Source: Chersky-840 sp963848335 (GTDB taxonomy: Bacteria; Actinomycetota; Acidimicrobiia; Acidimicrobiales; UBA8190). From it: a stretch of DNA of 64,000 bases. The DNA is taken from contig CAWKDD010000001.1 in the NCBI GenBank assembly GCA_963848335.1, forward strand, positions 1,116,001 to 1,180,000, written 5' to 3'. The notes below the pieces were generated by a model. It ran no database searches and had not been told where the DNA came from. It saw only the letters and a program-made list of their open reading frames with translations. Positions 53,267 through 62,633 of the stretch are shown here, in pieces. Positions within the stretch are counted from its first letter, which is position 1. Each line of letters starts with the position of its first letter. The position numbers and the translations under genes are program-made.

Positions 53267-54265
53267 TCACGAACATTGGCGCTGCTCATCCTCGAGGGCC
53301 CACAGCGCGTGGAAGGACTCGGTGAGCAGCTTGCGCGCCACCCGGATCAGGGCGATGCCCGTCCCCCGCCGGCGCTTGGTGGCCAGATAGTCGGAGTGAT
53401 AGGGCTCTTTGCGGATGGCCGTTTGCGCGGCTTCGGAGAGCACGTGGCGCACCGCGGCGGGCCCCGCCCTTGTGATGTGGCCGTGGTGCAGGGTCCGGTC
53501 CGAGTTGCGCATGGAGGGAATGATCCCGGCCCAGGCGCACAGCTTGCGGGACGTGGCGAAGCGGGTGACATCCCCGATCTCCGCCACGAGCGTCATGGCA
53601 CTGAGAAGCCCGATGCCGGGGATGGCCATCGAGAGCGTCGACCCGCTTGTCGGGCTTGGCCTGGCGACGGATCTCGGCCTCGAGCAACGAGATCCGGGTC
53701 TCGAGCACGTCGATGAGGACCCGACAGTCGGTCACCACCCAGCGGTGCATGGGCGAGAGGTCGAGCGTGTCGAGGAAGGTCGCGCCTTGCTTGGTCCACA
53801 GCCCGTGGCTCGGGGAAGGCACACCTCGTCGGCGATCTGGGCCCGGATCCGGTTCTTCGCCGACGTGCGGATCCGCACCAGGCGGGCCCGCTCCCGGAGC
53901 AACAGGCGCTGTTCACGCACCTCCTTGGGTGCCAGCCAGGCCTCGGCCAGATACCCGGTGCGCAGCAAGTTGGCGAGAGTGCGGGCGTCCACTCGGTCGT
54001 TCTTCAGCTTGGCATCGGCGATGGCCCGACATCCCGCCGGATGGGCCAGGTGGGCCTCGAAGCCGAGGTCACCGAGCAGCTCGGCGATCCACCCCGTGCC
54101 GTAGGCCGCCTCGAAGGCGACCGGCGTGCCCCGCCGCAGTCCCGCCAGCTCCTTTCTGAGCGACTGGCGGTCGTTGGCGACGTTTCTGTTGCGGACCTCG
54201 GTTCCGTTGCGGTCCAAGACGCAGACCTGGGTGCGGTTGCGATGCACGTCCATTCCGACGAACAT
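53267..54265 (-). pseudogene. IS110-family transposase, frameshifted
   Basis: A full-length IS110-type transposase in three frames. The N-terminal part has the DEDD lead MFVGMDVHRNRTQVCVLDRN and FEAAYGTGWIAELLGDLGFE, then LKNDRVDARTLANLLRTGYL. A one-base deletion near 53825 shifts into LWTKQGATFLDTLDLSPMHR. A second shift near 53632 leads to MAIPGIGLLSAMTLVAEIGD and the C-terminal helix-hairpin-helix with FATSRKLCAWAGIIPSMRNS. Catalytic residues are all present, so decay is recent or artefactual. Confidence 0.85.
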
Positions 54266-54545
54266 GGCGGTGGGCCTCCTTCCTGAGCTCGTCAGGTCAT
54301 GGTTTCCAGAGGACCTTGAGCGGACCGTCAGGTTCCAGCTCGTACGGAGTCTTACTCCAGTGAGCAGGGAGGGAGGCCCGTGCTCATAGCGTCGAGTATG
54401 CGCTATCTGAGCCCGTCCCGATCCTGAGCATGACGTCGATATGCGCTACCCGGCTGCACAAGTTTCCAGGACCCTGTTTACGGTCGCGAGCACCATGTCA
54501 GGCGTATGCTTTGTCGGCACGGGGCAATGACCAGGAGAGGGAGAA

Positions 54546-54929
54546 ATGGCTGCTGAGGTTCGGGTCGGATCGCTCTCCGACTTTCCCGATGGCGGAATGA
54601 CCGGGGTCGAGTCCGACGGGCACCGGCTGATCATTGCGCGCAAAGGCAACGAAGTCCACGTTGCCCGCAACCGATGCCCGCATCTGGGCTTCTCGCTCAC
54701 CCGTGGTCCCGGTGGGTTGAGGTACGAGGATGGTGTAGTGCAGTGCCCATGGCACAACTCGCGATTCAACGTCTGCACCGGGGAGAACCTCGACTGGGTC
54801 ACCGGCTTCGCCGGACGGCGTGTGCCGAACTGGTCCCGGTCGATGATCCGGCTCGGCCGCAAGCCACGCGGCCTGGACACGCTCTCAGCCACCGTCCGCG
54901 ACGGCTACGTCTACGTCACCGTCGACTAG
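54546..54929 (+). CDS. Rieske [2Fe-2S] ferredoxin-like protein
   Basis: A 127-residue stand-alone Rieske protein. The cluster ligands are Cys44 and His46 in ARNRCPHLGFSLTRG and Cys67 and His70 in VQCPWHNSRFNVCTGE. The ATG follows GAGAGGGAGAA. It likely passes electrons to an oxygenase or acts as a small redox protein in the cytoplasm; no oxygenase partner is adjacent. The gene is isolated between two mobile elements, which suggests transfer. Confidence 0.93.
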   Translation: MAAEVRVGSLSDFPDGGMTGVESDGHRLIIARKGNEVHVARNRCPHLGFSLTRGPGGLRYEDGVVQCPWHNSRFNVCTGENLDWVTGFAGRRVPNWSRSMIRLGRKPRGLDTLSATVRDGYVYVTVD

Positions 54930-55199
54930 GCCGCTGCAACGTTCCGAGGAGTCTGCGATCTGCGCACCCCGTCGAATGCTCCGAGGGAGCGTATAACAAA
55001 CGCCCAAGAAAGGGGCGTCCCAACTCTTCCACCCACCGGTACTGCTGCGTCCGGGGTGGCTTATCCGCCCAGCCCTATGGTCTGCCTGTCGGGTGCCAAT
55101 ACTCAATTCCTTCCGTGACCAGCAGTTTCGTAAAGCCCGTTAGAGCAACTTTAGGGCTGGGATGGCCTGAGATCGGCGGGACGGGCGAGGCTATCAATC

Positions 55200-56387
55200 G
55201 TGGTCCTCTCCGTCCTTTACATTTTGGTCCAACGGGTCCTCGGCTTGGTGCTGCTCCGGTTTCGAACGGATCGCTCCAAGGATCTGGAGATCGTGGTGCT
55301 CCGTCACGAGCTGGCGATCCTGCGCCGGCAAGTAGCTCGTCCGCAGCTGGCAGATGCCGACCGGATATTCCTGGCTGCGGCGTCGCGGCTCCTCGCACCT
55401 AGACATTGGCCCGTGTTCTTCGTGCGTCCGGAAACCTTGCTCCGCTGGCATCGACGGCTGGTGGCTCGTCATTGGACCTACCCGAGGCGAGGCCCTGGAC
55501 GCCCACCTCTCGACCCCGAGGTGAGAGCGCTCATCGTCTTTCTGGCCAGGGAGAACCGGAGGTGGGGGTACCTGCGCATCCAGGGAGAGCTCGCCGGGCT
55601 CGGCATCTCGGTGTCGGCTACCACGGTGCGTCGCGTGCTGGCACAAGCAGGACTCGATCCCTCCGGCGGCCGGATCGGTTTGAGTTGGCGCGACTTCATC
55701 CGCACCCAAGCGCAGAGCCTCTGGGCCACGGATTTTCTGAGTGTGGACACCGTGTACCTCAAGCGCCTGTACGTGCTCTTCTTCATCGAGGTCGATACCA
55801 GGCGAGTCCACCTCGCCGGGGTGACGTCCCATCCGACCGGAACCTGGGTCACCCAGCAGGTTCGCAACCTCGTGATCAGGATGGGCGGCGCCCTCTCGAC
55901 CCGCAAGTTCTTGATTCGGGCCCGGGACGCCAAGTTCACCGGGATCTCCGACGAAGTGTTCCGCTCCGAGGGGAACCGGGTCATCCGTACACCGGTCCGA
56001 ACGCCGAGGGCGAACGCCTACGCCGAGCGCTGGGTGGGCACGCTTCGCCGAGAATGTCTCGACTGGATCCTCATCCTTGGTCGCCGGCACCTGGAGGCCG
56101 TCGTTAAAGAGTACTTGGTGCACTACAACACCCACCGGCCCCATCGGGGGCTCGATCTCCACCCGCCATGCCCCGAGTCGGTCGAAATCACATCAACACC
56201 GGATCCGCTGAGGCGACGAGTACGTCGGGGGGATCGACTCGGCGGGTTGATCCACGAATACACCGTTGCTCCGCGACGGCATAGGTATTGGCACCCCACA
56301 CCCTCGGACCCGGTAGGTCGCACCCGGACTACGGCGCAGAATCGGCCCCCTCTAGTGAAGCGGAACTCCCGAGTATCGACCGCCTAG
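55200..56387 (+). CDS. rve-domain transposase, intact, third divergent copy
   Basis: A 395-residue DDE transposase related to, but clearly diverged from, the copies at 38.9 and 42.1 kb. It opens with GTG as VLSVLYILVQRVLGLVLLRF and the RSKDLEIVVLRHELAILRRQ helix. The HTH region is ENRRWGYLRIQGELAGLGIS. Catalytic Asp is in SLWATDFLSVDTVYLKR, second Asp in FLIRARDAKFTGISDE and Glu in NAYAERWVGTLRRECLD. It ends with GLDLHPPCPESVEI and a tail of about 70 residues. Likely functional. Confidence 0.9.
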   Translation: MVLSVLYILVQRVLGLVLLRFRTDRSKDLEIVVLRHELAILRRQVARPQLADADRIFLAAASRLLAPRHWPVFFVRPETLLRWHRRLVARHWTYPRRGPGRPPLDPEVRALIVFLARENRRWGYLRIQGELAGLGISVSATTVRRVLAQAGLDPSGGRIGLSWRDFIRTQAQSLWATDFLSVDTVYLKRLYVLFFIEVDTRRVHLAGVTSHPTGTWVTQQVRNLVIRMGGALSTRKFLIRARDAKFTGISDEVFRSEGNRVIRTPVRTPRANAYAERWVGTLRRECLDWILILGRRHLEAVVKEYLVHYNTHRPHRGLDLHPPCPESVEITSTPDPLRRRVRRGDRLGGLIHEYTVAPRRHRYWHPTPSDPVGRTRTTAQNRPPLVKRNSRVSTA

Positions 56388-56426
56388 CAGCTGGAATCGG
56401 AACCCAACGAGGCGTGGCTTGCGCGA

Positions 56427-56852
56427 TCACCCAATCGCGGTGGAAGCACTACACACGACCTCGATCAGAGCTTTCTTCGGGGGTCTAATGGCAACCGCGG
56501 TTGGCGGGCAAGTGATCGGATATGCGACGACCCTTGCGACGACTATTGCCGTTACCACATACTGGCCTGCAGGCAGGAACAAATGGAATGGCTGTCCCGA
56601 GCGCACGACTTGAGTCGAGACGCGCTGCCCATGGCGAAGTACCTCAACGGTCCCAGCCACATGAAAAAACGCGTTGTCCGTTGCCCACGCAGTTGGGTCA
56701 TCACTCAAAGTGCTGACTCCTCCGCTGTAGACCCCTATACCGCCCGTGAGCACTGCCTTGGAGGGCTTAGGTAGTGATGAGAAACCGAATCCGAACCCGA
56801 GGCCCAGCCCCAGCAGTACGAGGGGGACAATCCATCTCACCCGACGTCTCAT
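56427..56852 (-). CDS. Membrane-anchored or secreted hypothetical protein
   Basis: A 141-residue protein from ATG 56852. The N-terminus (RRRVRWIVPLVLLGLGLGFG) is a signal anchor or uncleaved signal. The outside part has a beta-sandwich pattern with VSTQVVRSGQPFHLFLPAGQ and YVVTAIVV, as in carboxypeptidase-regulatory-like or transthyretin-like domains. Two Cys near the C-terminus could pair. No known family recognised. Confidence 0.6.
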   Translation of the reverse strand: MRRRVRWIVPLVLLGLGLGFGFGFSSLPKPSKAVLTGGIGVYSGGVSTLSDDPTAWATDNAFFHVAGTVEVLRHGQRVSTQVVRSGQPFHLFLPAGQYVVTAIVVARVVAYPITCPPTAVAIRPPKKALIEVVCSASTAIG

Positions 56853-57110
56853 GCTCCTAGAGCCTCCAACAAGCCCATCGTAATGAGAGCGTCTCTGCTC
56901 GTACAATGTCCCGTGCTGGCTGCTCTTATCACCCCGATAGGGATGGTGCCCGAGGGCTGCCCGCGGTCAACCGGCGACAATGGCAAATTGACCAACCATC
57001 CGAGATCGCTCAGACCTCGCAAGAGCCAGCGCCAGTAAGTCGGGCGCTCGCAAGACCAGGTTCGGGACGACCATGCCCACGATGGGGTCACGGGGATCCC
57101 CGAGTATCGG

Positions 57111-57941
57111 ATGGCTACTTCCCGTCGACCTGCGAACCAGACTCCTACCGGGACCGGTACGGAACCATCCACCCGGTGGCAGACTTCAGCAGTGACCGAC
57201 CTATGGAGACTCGCAGAAGACAGGGTCTCGGAGTTCGACGCAATCGCCGTCAACTACGACAGGTACCGACCCCGGTACCCGGAACCGCTCTTCGACGACA
57301 TCGTCGAGATGGGGGAACTATCACAGGGCGCACAGGCCGTCGAGATAGGAGCAGGGACGGGAATCGCCACGACGCCGCTTGTCGACCGAGGTCTGATCGT
57401 GACCGCCCTGGAACCTGCACCAGGCATGGCAGCCCTGGCACGAGCCAAGCTCGGGAATCGGGCTCGTGTCGAGGTGTCCCGCTTCGAGGATTCGACGGCC
57501 ACCGAACCGATCCAACTCGTAGCCGCATTCAATGCATGGCACTGGGTTCAGCCTGACATTGGCCTCGATCTTGCGACGCAAATGCTGACGTCGGGGGGAA
57601 CACTGGCCATCGTCTGGACCGACGTCATTTCGTGGGGGGAAGATCCATTCGAGTCCCGCCTTGCCGACGCATTTGGTGCCTCTTGGCCCAAGACCGTCGA
57701 TCAAGTTGTAGGGTCCCTGCGCCCCGTGCGAGAAGATGGGCGGTTCGGGACGTTTCAAGAGCACCACTACCGGTTTGAACGAAGGCTCGACGCAGCAGCC
57801 TTTGTTGCTGTCACTCGGACGTACGGGGGAACTCACAGCACCGACCGGGATGAGATCATCCGGACCATCATCGATGAGGAACTCGGCGGGACAGTGACGA
57901 AGGTTGAAGATGCAGTGCTCAATCTGGCCCGACGTCAGTAG
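57111..57941 (+). CDS. Class I SAM methyltransferase
   Basis: A protein of up to 276 residues of the methyltransferase-11 class. It has FDAIAVNYDRYRPRYPEPLF, motif I QAVEIGAGTGIATTPLVDRG, IVTALEPAPGMAALARAKLG and the post-motif LVAAFNAWHWVQP. The C-terminal HYRFERRLDAAAFVAVTRTY region is typical of SmtA/trans-aconitate-like actinobacterial enzymes. A GTG start at 57192 would remove a 27-residue Pro/Thr leader and seems more natural. Substrate unknown; flanked by mobile DNA. Confidence 0.85.
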   Translation: MATSRRPANQTPTGTGTEPSTRWQTSAVTDLWRLAEDRVSEFDAIAVNYDRYRPRYPEPLFDDIVEMGELSQGAQAVEIGAGTGIATTPLVDRGLIVTALEPAPGMAALARAKLGNRARVEVSRFEDSTATEPIQLVAAFNAWHWVQPDIGLDLATQMLTSGGTLAIVWTDVISWGEDPFESRLADAFGASWPKTVDQVVGSLRPVREDGRFGTFQEHHYRFERRLDAAAFVAVTRTYGGTHSTDRDEIIRTIIDEELGGTVTKVEDAVLNLARRQ

Positions 57942-57996
57942 AGTGTTCTGAAACAAAGCCACAGAAGCGCCCCAGGGGTGCCCGCTATCTCCCGAA

Positions 57997-58153
57997 CCGG
58001 GATGGGCGACGGTTCGTCTGCCGGAGCCCAATCAGTCCGAAGATGACGGACTCGCCTCCGACCTGACCCACGCGGTATCACTCAGCGTGATCCCGCTCGG
58101 CCCGAGAGCGGTTGGGTTGGCCCTGCCAGGGCGCTCAGAACCGGCAGTTGCGG
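57997..58153. repeat. Dispersed repeat segments B and A, right copy
   Basis: Segment B (57997-58087) is a close direct copy of 52752-52844; segment A (58110-58153) is the reverse complement of 52681-52727. The pair brackets 5.3 kb. The rest of the roughly 320-base gap up to 58261 holds no gene. Confidence 0.75.
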
Positions 58154-58261
58154 ACGGTGTTGGAGGCCTGGATGAGCGACCTGGGCCGTTATTTGCGGAT
58201 GGCCTGACGCGCCCGGCGTCGACCCGTAACTAGTGCCTCGGGCGGCAGCCTGCGGGGCGTG

Positions 58262-58834
58262 CTAATCGGAACGCTGCGGTTGCAGGGCCGCAGTGAGGGC
58301 TCGGGTGGCCACCCGGACGAGGTCGTCGGCGGAGGCACTCGACACGGCGCGCAGCTGGAGGAAGTGGCGGGCCACGGTTAGGCCGAGGATGCTGCTCACA
58401 GCGATGGCGGCCCGCAAGTCGGCGTCCTGGCCGCCGATGCCGGCGGCCAGGTTGCCGATCCGCTCGTCGAGATGGTCACGGACGGCGTCGGAAGCCTCCG
58501 GCACGGTCAGCATGGACCGGACCAGGGCCCGCATCTCGGGAGGTAACGCGGCGGCGCGCACATTGAGGACGTCAGCCAGGTGGTCTGCTGCTTCTTCCGG
58601 CTCGCCGGCCGGGAGTTGGATGGCAGCGGTGAACAGTGCCGATTTTGATCCGTAGTGCTGCAAGACCAGGGATGGGTCAACCCCGGCCCGGTGGGCGATG
58701 TCCCGCACCGTTGTCGCCTCGAACCCTCGGCCGCCGAACTCCTCTCGGGCAGCGTCGAGGATCCGTGCCTGTGATGCCGCCCGTCGGGCCGCCCTGGTCG
58801 TCGTCGGCGTGGAGGCCACGGTGTCGTTGCGCAT
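58262..58834 (-). CDS. TetR-family transcriptional regulator
   Basis: A 190-residue repressor. ATG 58834 is the preferred start (MRNDTVASTPTTTRAARRAA). The HTH is ARILDAAREEFGGRGFEATT and VRDIAHRAGVDPSLVLQHYG, with the typical S-K-x-x-L-F. The ligand-binding C-terminal domain (TetR_C-like) is helical and Ala-rich. Divergent from the patatin gene, with two 16-bp operator-like sites between, so it probably represses both genes and responds to a lipid-type ligand. Confidence 0.93.
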   Translation of the reverse strand: MRNDTVASTPTTTRAARRAASQARILDAAREEFGGRGFEATTVRDIAHRAGVDPSLVLQHYGSKSALFTAAIQLPAGEPEEAADHLADVLNVRAAALPPEMRALVRSMLTVPEASDAVRDHLDERIGNLAAGIGGQDADLRAAIAVSSILGLTVARHFLQLRAVSSASADDLVRVATRALTAALQPQRSD

Positions 58835-58842
58835 AGTTTTCA

Positions 58843-58901
58843 CTCTACACGTGTTGAGCGAAGCGATCGCTTGGGGTACAGTTGACTCAACACACGTTGA
58901 G
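58843..58901. promoter_or_regulatory. Two TetR-type operator sites in the divergent promoter
   Basis: Site 1 (58843-58858) CTCTACACGTGTTGAG and site 2 (58886-58901) CTCAACACACGTTGAG share arms CTCxAC / GTTGAG. A perfect 12-bp palindrome AAGCGATCGCTT (58861-58872) lies between. Layout fits control of both divergent genes. Confidence 0.75.
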
Positions 58902-58958
58902 CAACAGCTCTGCAATGACACTCAACGAGACGACCGACCCCATCGGAAGGGAACTGCA

Positions 58959-59841
58959 ATGGCCTCTCCGCGAAATGGCTCACCAACACGCGCCCTCGTC
59001 CTCGGAGGCGGCGGCGCCGTCGGTGTCGGTTGGCAGACCGGTCTGCTCATGGGGCTGCATGAGGCCGGTGTCGACTTGGCGGGAGCCGAGGCGATCGTGG
59101 GAACGTCCGCAGGTGCCCTCGTCGGCGCGCTGCTGGCCAGCGGCCGTGAGGTCACCGATGCGCTCACCAGCCTGGCAGCACTCGGACAGAGCATCGATCC
59201 CGACAGCCTGGCGGCCGGCGATGAAGCCTTCCTAAGCGCAGTGCGCCAGGCGAGCCTCGAGACCGACCCGCGGCAAGCGCTACGAGGCGATCGGTCGCGC
59301 AGCGAAGAAGGCGAGCACGCCCGCCGAAGACGTCTACCTCGGCCTGTTCGGCACACTCGACGGCATCGCCTGGCCTGCGGGCTTTCGGTGTACTGCGATC
59401 GACACCGACACCGGTGTTTTGGCCGTGTGGGATCAACGATCCGCCGTTCCGCTGCTGCACGCTGTCGCCTCCAGTTGCGCCGCACCGGTGCTGTTCCCCA
59501 CCGTCACCATCAAAGGGCGCCGCTATATGGACGGCGGCATCCTCAGTCACTTGAACGCCACGGCGGCGCCGCCGACCGACGTTCTGGTGGTCCTGTCCTG
59601 TCACCCCCTCGGTTCCCAGGGCGCCGGAGGGGGTGGCGCGCTGGCCGCATCCGTCACCCCGGACGCTGAATTGGCACCATTGCGCCAAACGAGACGGCTG
59701 ATAGCGGTCCAACCCGATTTCAGCGACATCGAGGCTCCGGCGAACATGATGGACCCGAACCAGGCCGTCCAGGCTTTCCAGATCGGCAGGCGTCAGGCGG
59801 CAGGCGAGGCCACAGCAATCCAGGCCGCCTGGAACTTCTGA
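58959..59841 (+). CDS. Patatin-like phospholipase (one frameshift)
   Basis: About 293 residues. It starts at ATG 58959 after GGAAGGGAA. The oxyanion loop is RALVLGGGGAVGVGW, the nucleophile Ser is in IVGTSAGALVGALLA and the catalytic Asp is in YMDGGILSHLNATA, forming the patatin Ser/Asp dyad. The frame shifts by one near 59274: the other frame gives KRYEAIGRAAKKASTPAEDV and FRCTAIDTDTGVLAVWDQRS and stops at 59841. Hydrolyses acyl lipids; likely regulated by the divergent TetR. Confidence 0.85.
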
Positions 59842-60211
59842 TACGGCACGCAGTATTCGCAATTCCTGGTCGACTGTGTATCTGAACGTCGCGCACTGCA
59901 TGTGCCGGTACCGGGTCGACGTCTGGAAGGAACCCTCCCACCGTCGAAGCAACGCGTATTCGGGGTACCCCGGTCGCCCTCCATCTGGGTCGATCGCCGC
60001 CGGCGACGCCCCATCGGTTGACCGCACGCCCGACGCCCGTCCGTTCGTAATGTTCACGGCCGGCGATCCCGGGCGGGCCAGCATTACGAAGCCCTGGCGA
60101 TACGGAGATTCGATGCCGGGGCCAGTCAGCCTCCAACGGGTGCTATGTGCCCCTCGGGGACCGGGCGGTCTGGCCCTGCTGGGACGCTCTGCAGTACCGA
60201 GGCCTGCTCGC
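59842..60211. other. Gap with no supported gene
   Basis: About 370 bases between convergent genes. No coding frame with features. No clear terminator hairpin seen. Confidence 0.45.
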
Positions 60212-61132
60212 CTACTCGGCGCCGACGACCTTGAAGTCCTGGTTGACGAAGACGTGGTGCGGCCAGTTGACGCCGATGTAGTGGACGTTGTATTCACCGT
60301 TGCTCAGCTCCACAACACGGTCGACGATTCCACCCGGGTAGGCGGCCAGCGCAGCTTCCGTTGCCTCATTGGCGGCCGTTCCGCTGATGATCGTCCCCGA
60401 CCCCTGGCTAAAGTTCACCGGGATCTGACCGACCTGCTTTGACGTGGTCGGCGCACCGCGCTGGAAGGGGATCACCGATGCCGCTGAGGAAGTCGAAGAT
60501 CCACCGTCAGTCGTTTGCATGATGACTTGCGTGGCTGTGATGGTCGTTCCGTTGGTGATCCCGAGTACGAGGACGGGCTCGCCCTTTGTAATGGCATTCG
60601 CTGAGATCGAGTTCGTCCCCCTCTGGTACTTCGTGGAGGATGTCTCGTCGACAGTCACCTTCTGACCCGCTGACGTCGTTATTGTGAAGCTCGGCGTGGA
60701 CATGCTACCGACGGTGCCGGCCGCTCCCCCTGAGGCCGGTCCAGACCGGGCGTTGGATCCTCCTCCGCCGGATGCGGGACCGCCAGCGGAACCGCGGCCG
60801 GACACGGGTTGCGCTGCTCTTGCCGAGGAGGACGTGGCTGTTGCCGAGGGAGCCGTGGCGAGACCAACGGAAAGTCCGATCACCCCACACAACACCCCGG
60901 ACGCCACGATCCATCGACTCTTTCTGTTCGATAGCAATCGGAGTACCCGTGGCCGGCGTGCCAACTTCGCCCGGGTTACCGAGACCGACCCCACTGGCGA
61001 AGACGCCGTCGGGGGAGGCGGCGCGGCGCCGGCGTCTTCTGGACTTCCATCAACCGACGGCTCCGACGCCGTGCTCGATACGGAGCGAGTGGGAAGGATC
61101 TCGTCGGGGCTTGTTGGGTCGAAATCATTCAT
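60212..61132 (-). CDS. Membrane-anchored protein with DUF5666-like beta domain, second
   Basis: About 306 residues from ATG 61132 with AGAGGAG upstream. An acidic/Pro cytoplasmic region leads to one membrane helix (RWIVASGVLCGVIGLSVGLA), a Gly/Ser/Ala linker, and a beta-rich domain (SFTITTSAGQKVTVDETSST, ISANAITKGEPVLVLGITNG). The C-terminal roughly 60 residues (YPGGIVDRVVELSNGEYNVH, IGVNWPHHVFVNQDFKVVG) resemble a PepSY-like unit. Overall layout resembles the gene at 29869 but the beta domain is diverged. Function unknown. Confidence 0.7.
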   Translation of the reverse strand: MNDFDPTSPDEILPTRSVSSTASEPSVDGSPEDAGAAPPPPTASSPVGSVSVTRAKLARRPRVLRLLSNRKSRWIVASGVLCGVIGLSVGLATAPSATATSSSARAAQPVSGRGSAGGPASGGGGSNARSGPASGGAAGTVGSMSTPSFTITTSAGQKVTVDETSSTKYQRGTNSISANAITKGEPVLVLGITNGTTITATQVIMQTTDGGSSTSSAASVIPFQRGAPTTSKQVGQIPVNFSQGSGTIISGTAANEATEAALAAYPGGIVDRVVELSNGEYNVHYIGVNWPHHVFVNQDFKVVGAE

Positions 61133-61713
61133 GATGGCGCTCCTCTTACTCATGCAGCTATCTATAGAGAGTGCCAGCCGTTCATGTGAGGTCCCTGCAG
61201 GCCGCCTGTGAGGGGAGTGTGAATCCTCCGAACCCTCCGTATGCGTTTCGCCTTGCGCATTGGTCACCACATGTGCGCCCGGACCCCTGGCCGCAAGGGA
61301 GGATGCAGCGAGGGGTCCGAGGATGGTCCTGGCGCGGGATTGGGCCGCTCGTTTATAACATGCCTACTTCACCTCCTCGGAGGGACTTGCCCCCGTCGTC
61401 GAACTCTTACCTCTGAGTCTGCGATACCACCCTTGGGATGGTCTGCTCCCGCGCTGTGAACGTCTTGAGAGCTGTGCTGCGGCGCCGGTGGGGGCTTCGC
61501 TATGGCGATCACACGAGTCGCTTTAGCGACTGAGGCGCGCCCGGTAATCGGCCACAGGGGATCCCGTGCGCGTTGTGTATCCATCTGGCTCGGGCGCAAC
61601 GTGGCGTGGTTTGCGCCACCAGCCCACCACGCGAATCCGCCCATATCACCAGCCTGGAGCAATCCCGGTCTCCCCTGCTAGCCCCCCAGCCGGTGCTTGT
61701 GGTGAACTCGACC
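61133..61713. other. Gap with no supported gene
   Basis: About 580 bases. Frames up to 97 codons occur on both strands but have no motifs. The right part precedes the SRPBCC gene and may hold its promoter. Confidence 0.45.
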
Positions 61714-62172
61714 ATGACCAAGAGGCTCGAGATCTCTCGTGACATCGCCGCCCCGCCCGAGGTGGCATACGCCGCCATCTCCGACGTGACACGCATGGGC
61801 GAATGGTCCGAGGAATGCCATGCCTGCGAATGGCACGAGGGCTACGACGCCCCGGTCGTTGGCGCTACTTTCGACGGCCACAACCGCCATGGCGAGCACG
61901 AGTGGACCACGCAGGGAAAGGTCATCGAGGCCGACCCCGGGCGGGCTTTCGCCTTTGAGTGCTCAATGATGGATTTCCATTACTCGACCTGGGGGTACCG
62001 CATCGAGTCGACTGAGAGAGGATGCCGAGTGACCGAGTGGAACGAGGATTTGCGGCCCGAGTCCGCCATGGAGTTCAGCAAGAAGGTCTCTGGCGTGGAT
62101 GACCGCACAGAGCGAAACCGTCGGACCATGAGCGGCACTCTCGAGCGCCTCGCCGCCGCCCTTGAGAACTAA
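61714..62172 (+). CDS. SRPBCC-family (polyketide cyclase/START-like) protein
   Basis: A 152-residue lipid- or polyketide-binding fold protein. ATG 61714 is preferred; it begins MTKRLEISRDIAAPPEVAYA and has ISDVTRMGEWSEECHACEWH, the common D-x-x-x-x-x-x-W-S motif. Then FDGHNRHGEHEWTTQGKVIE and WGYRIESTERGCRVTEWNED, with a helical C-terminus. Such stand-alone actinobacterial proteins bind hydrophobic ligands; substrate unknown. The frame is open upstream to 61573 without features. Confidence 0.85.
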   Translation: MTKRLEISRDIAAPPEVAYAAISDVTRMGEWSEECHACEWHEGYDAPVVGATFDGHNRHGEHEWTTQGKVIEADPGRAFAFECSMMDFHYSTWGYRIESTERGCRVTEWNEDLRPESAMEFSKKVSGVDDRTERNRRTMSGTLERLAAALEN

Positions 62173-62633
62173 TCGCGAGAGTCCTCGATTCGTCCTGATG
62201 ACGTGTCGAGTGTGCGACGCCGTGGGGGGCCTTAGCAACCCGATAATCGGCGTTCTGCGCCGCCTGGAGGTCCCTGCGGACGATCCCACCATGACTGAAT
62301 CGACTGCCGCTCCTGAAGGGTGACCCGAGCGGGATCACCGTCGAAGAACGTTTGCGTGCGGTCTCGTAGGTGCTGCCGGTCCGGGGACCAGTGCTATGTC
62401 ACTGCTGTTCCTGCCCAGGGAGGCCACCCGGCAGCGGGTGATATCACTGACGATTGTCAAGACGGTTCTGCGTAGACAGCTGGCAAACCACTGACGAGCC
62501 ACTCAGAACGAGGGCGGGCTCCTATTAAGCCATGCGTCTATGCGAAGTGTTCCGAGGACGGGCCGGCAAATCGCACCAAAGGCAAGTCAAAGCTGCCAGG
62601 TATCACCAGGGCCAGGCTCCGTCCTCGGAGATC
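62173..62633. other. Gap with no supported gene
   Basis: About 460 bases between the SRPBCC gene and the IS110 transposase stop. No frame with features; part is likely the IS110 end. Confidence 0.45.

Noticed and set aside
57111..57191. N-terminal 27 residues of the methyltransferase as real coding sequence
   Set aside because: The Pro/Thr-rich leader is not family-like; a GTG at 57192 is a better start, but the longer frame is reported because no ribosome site decides it.
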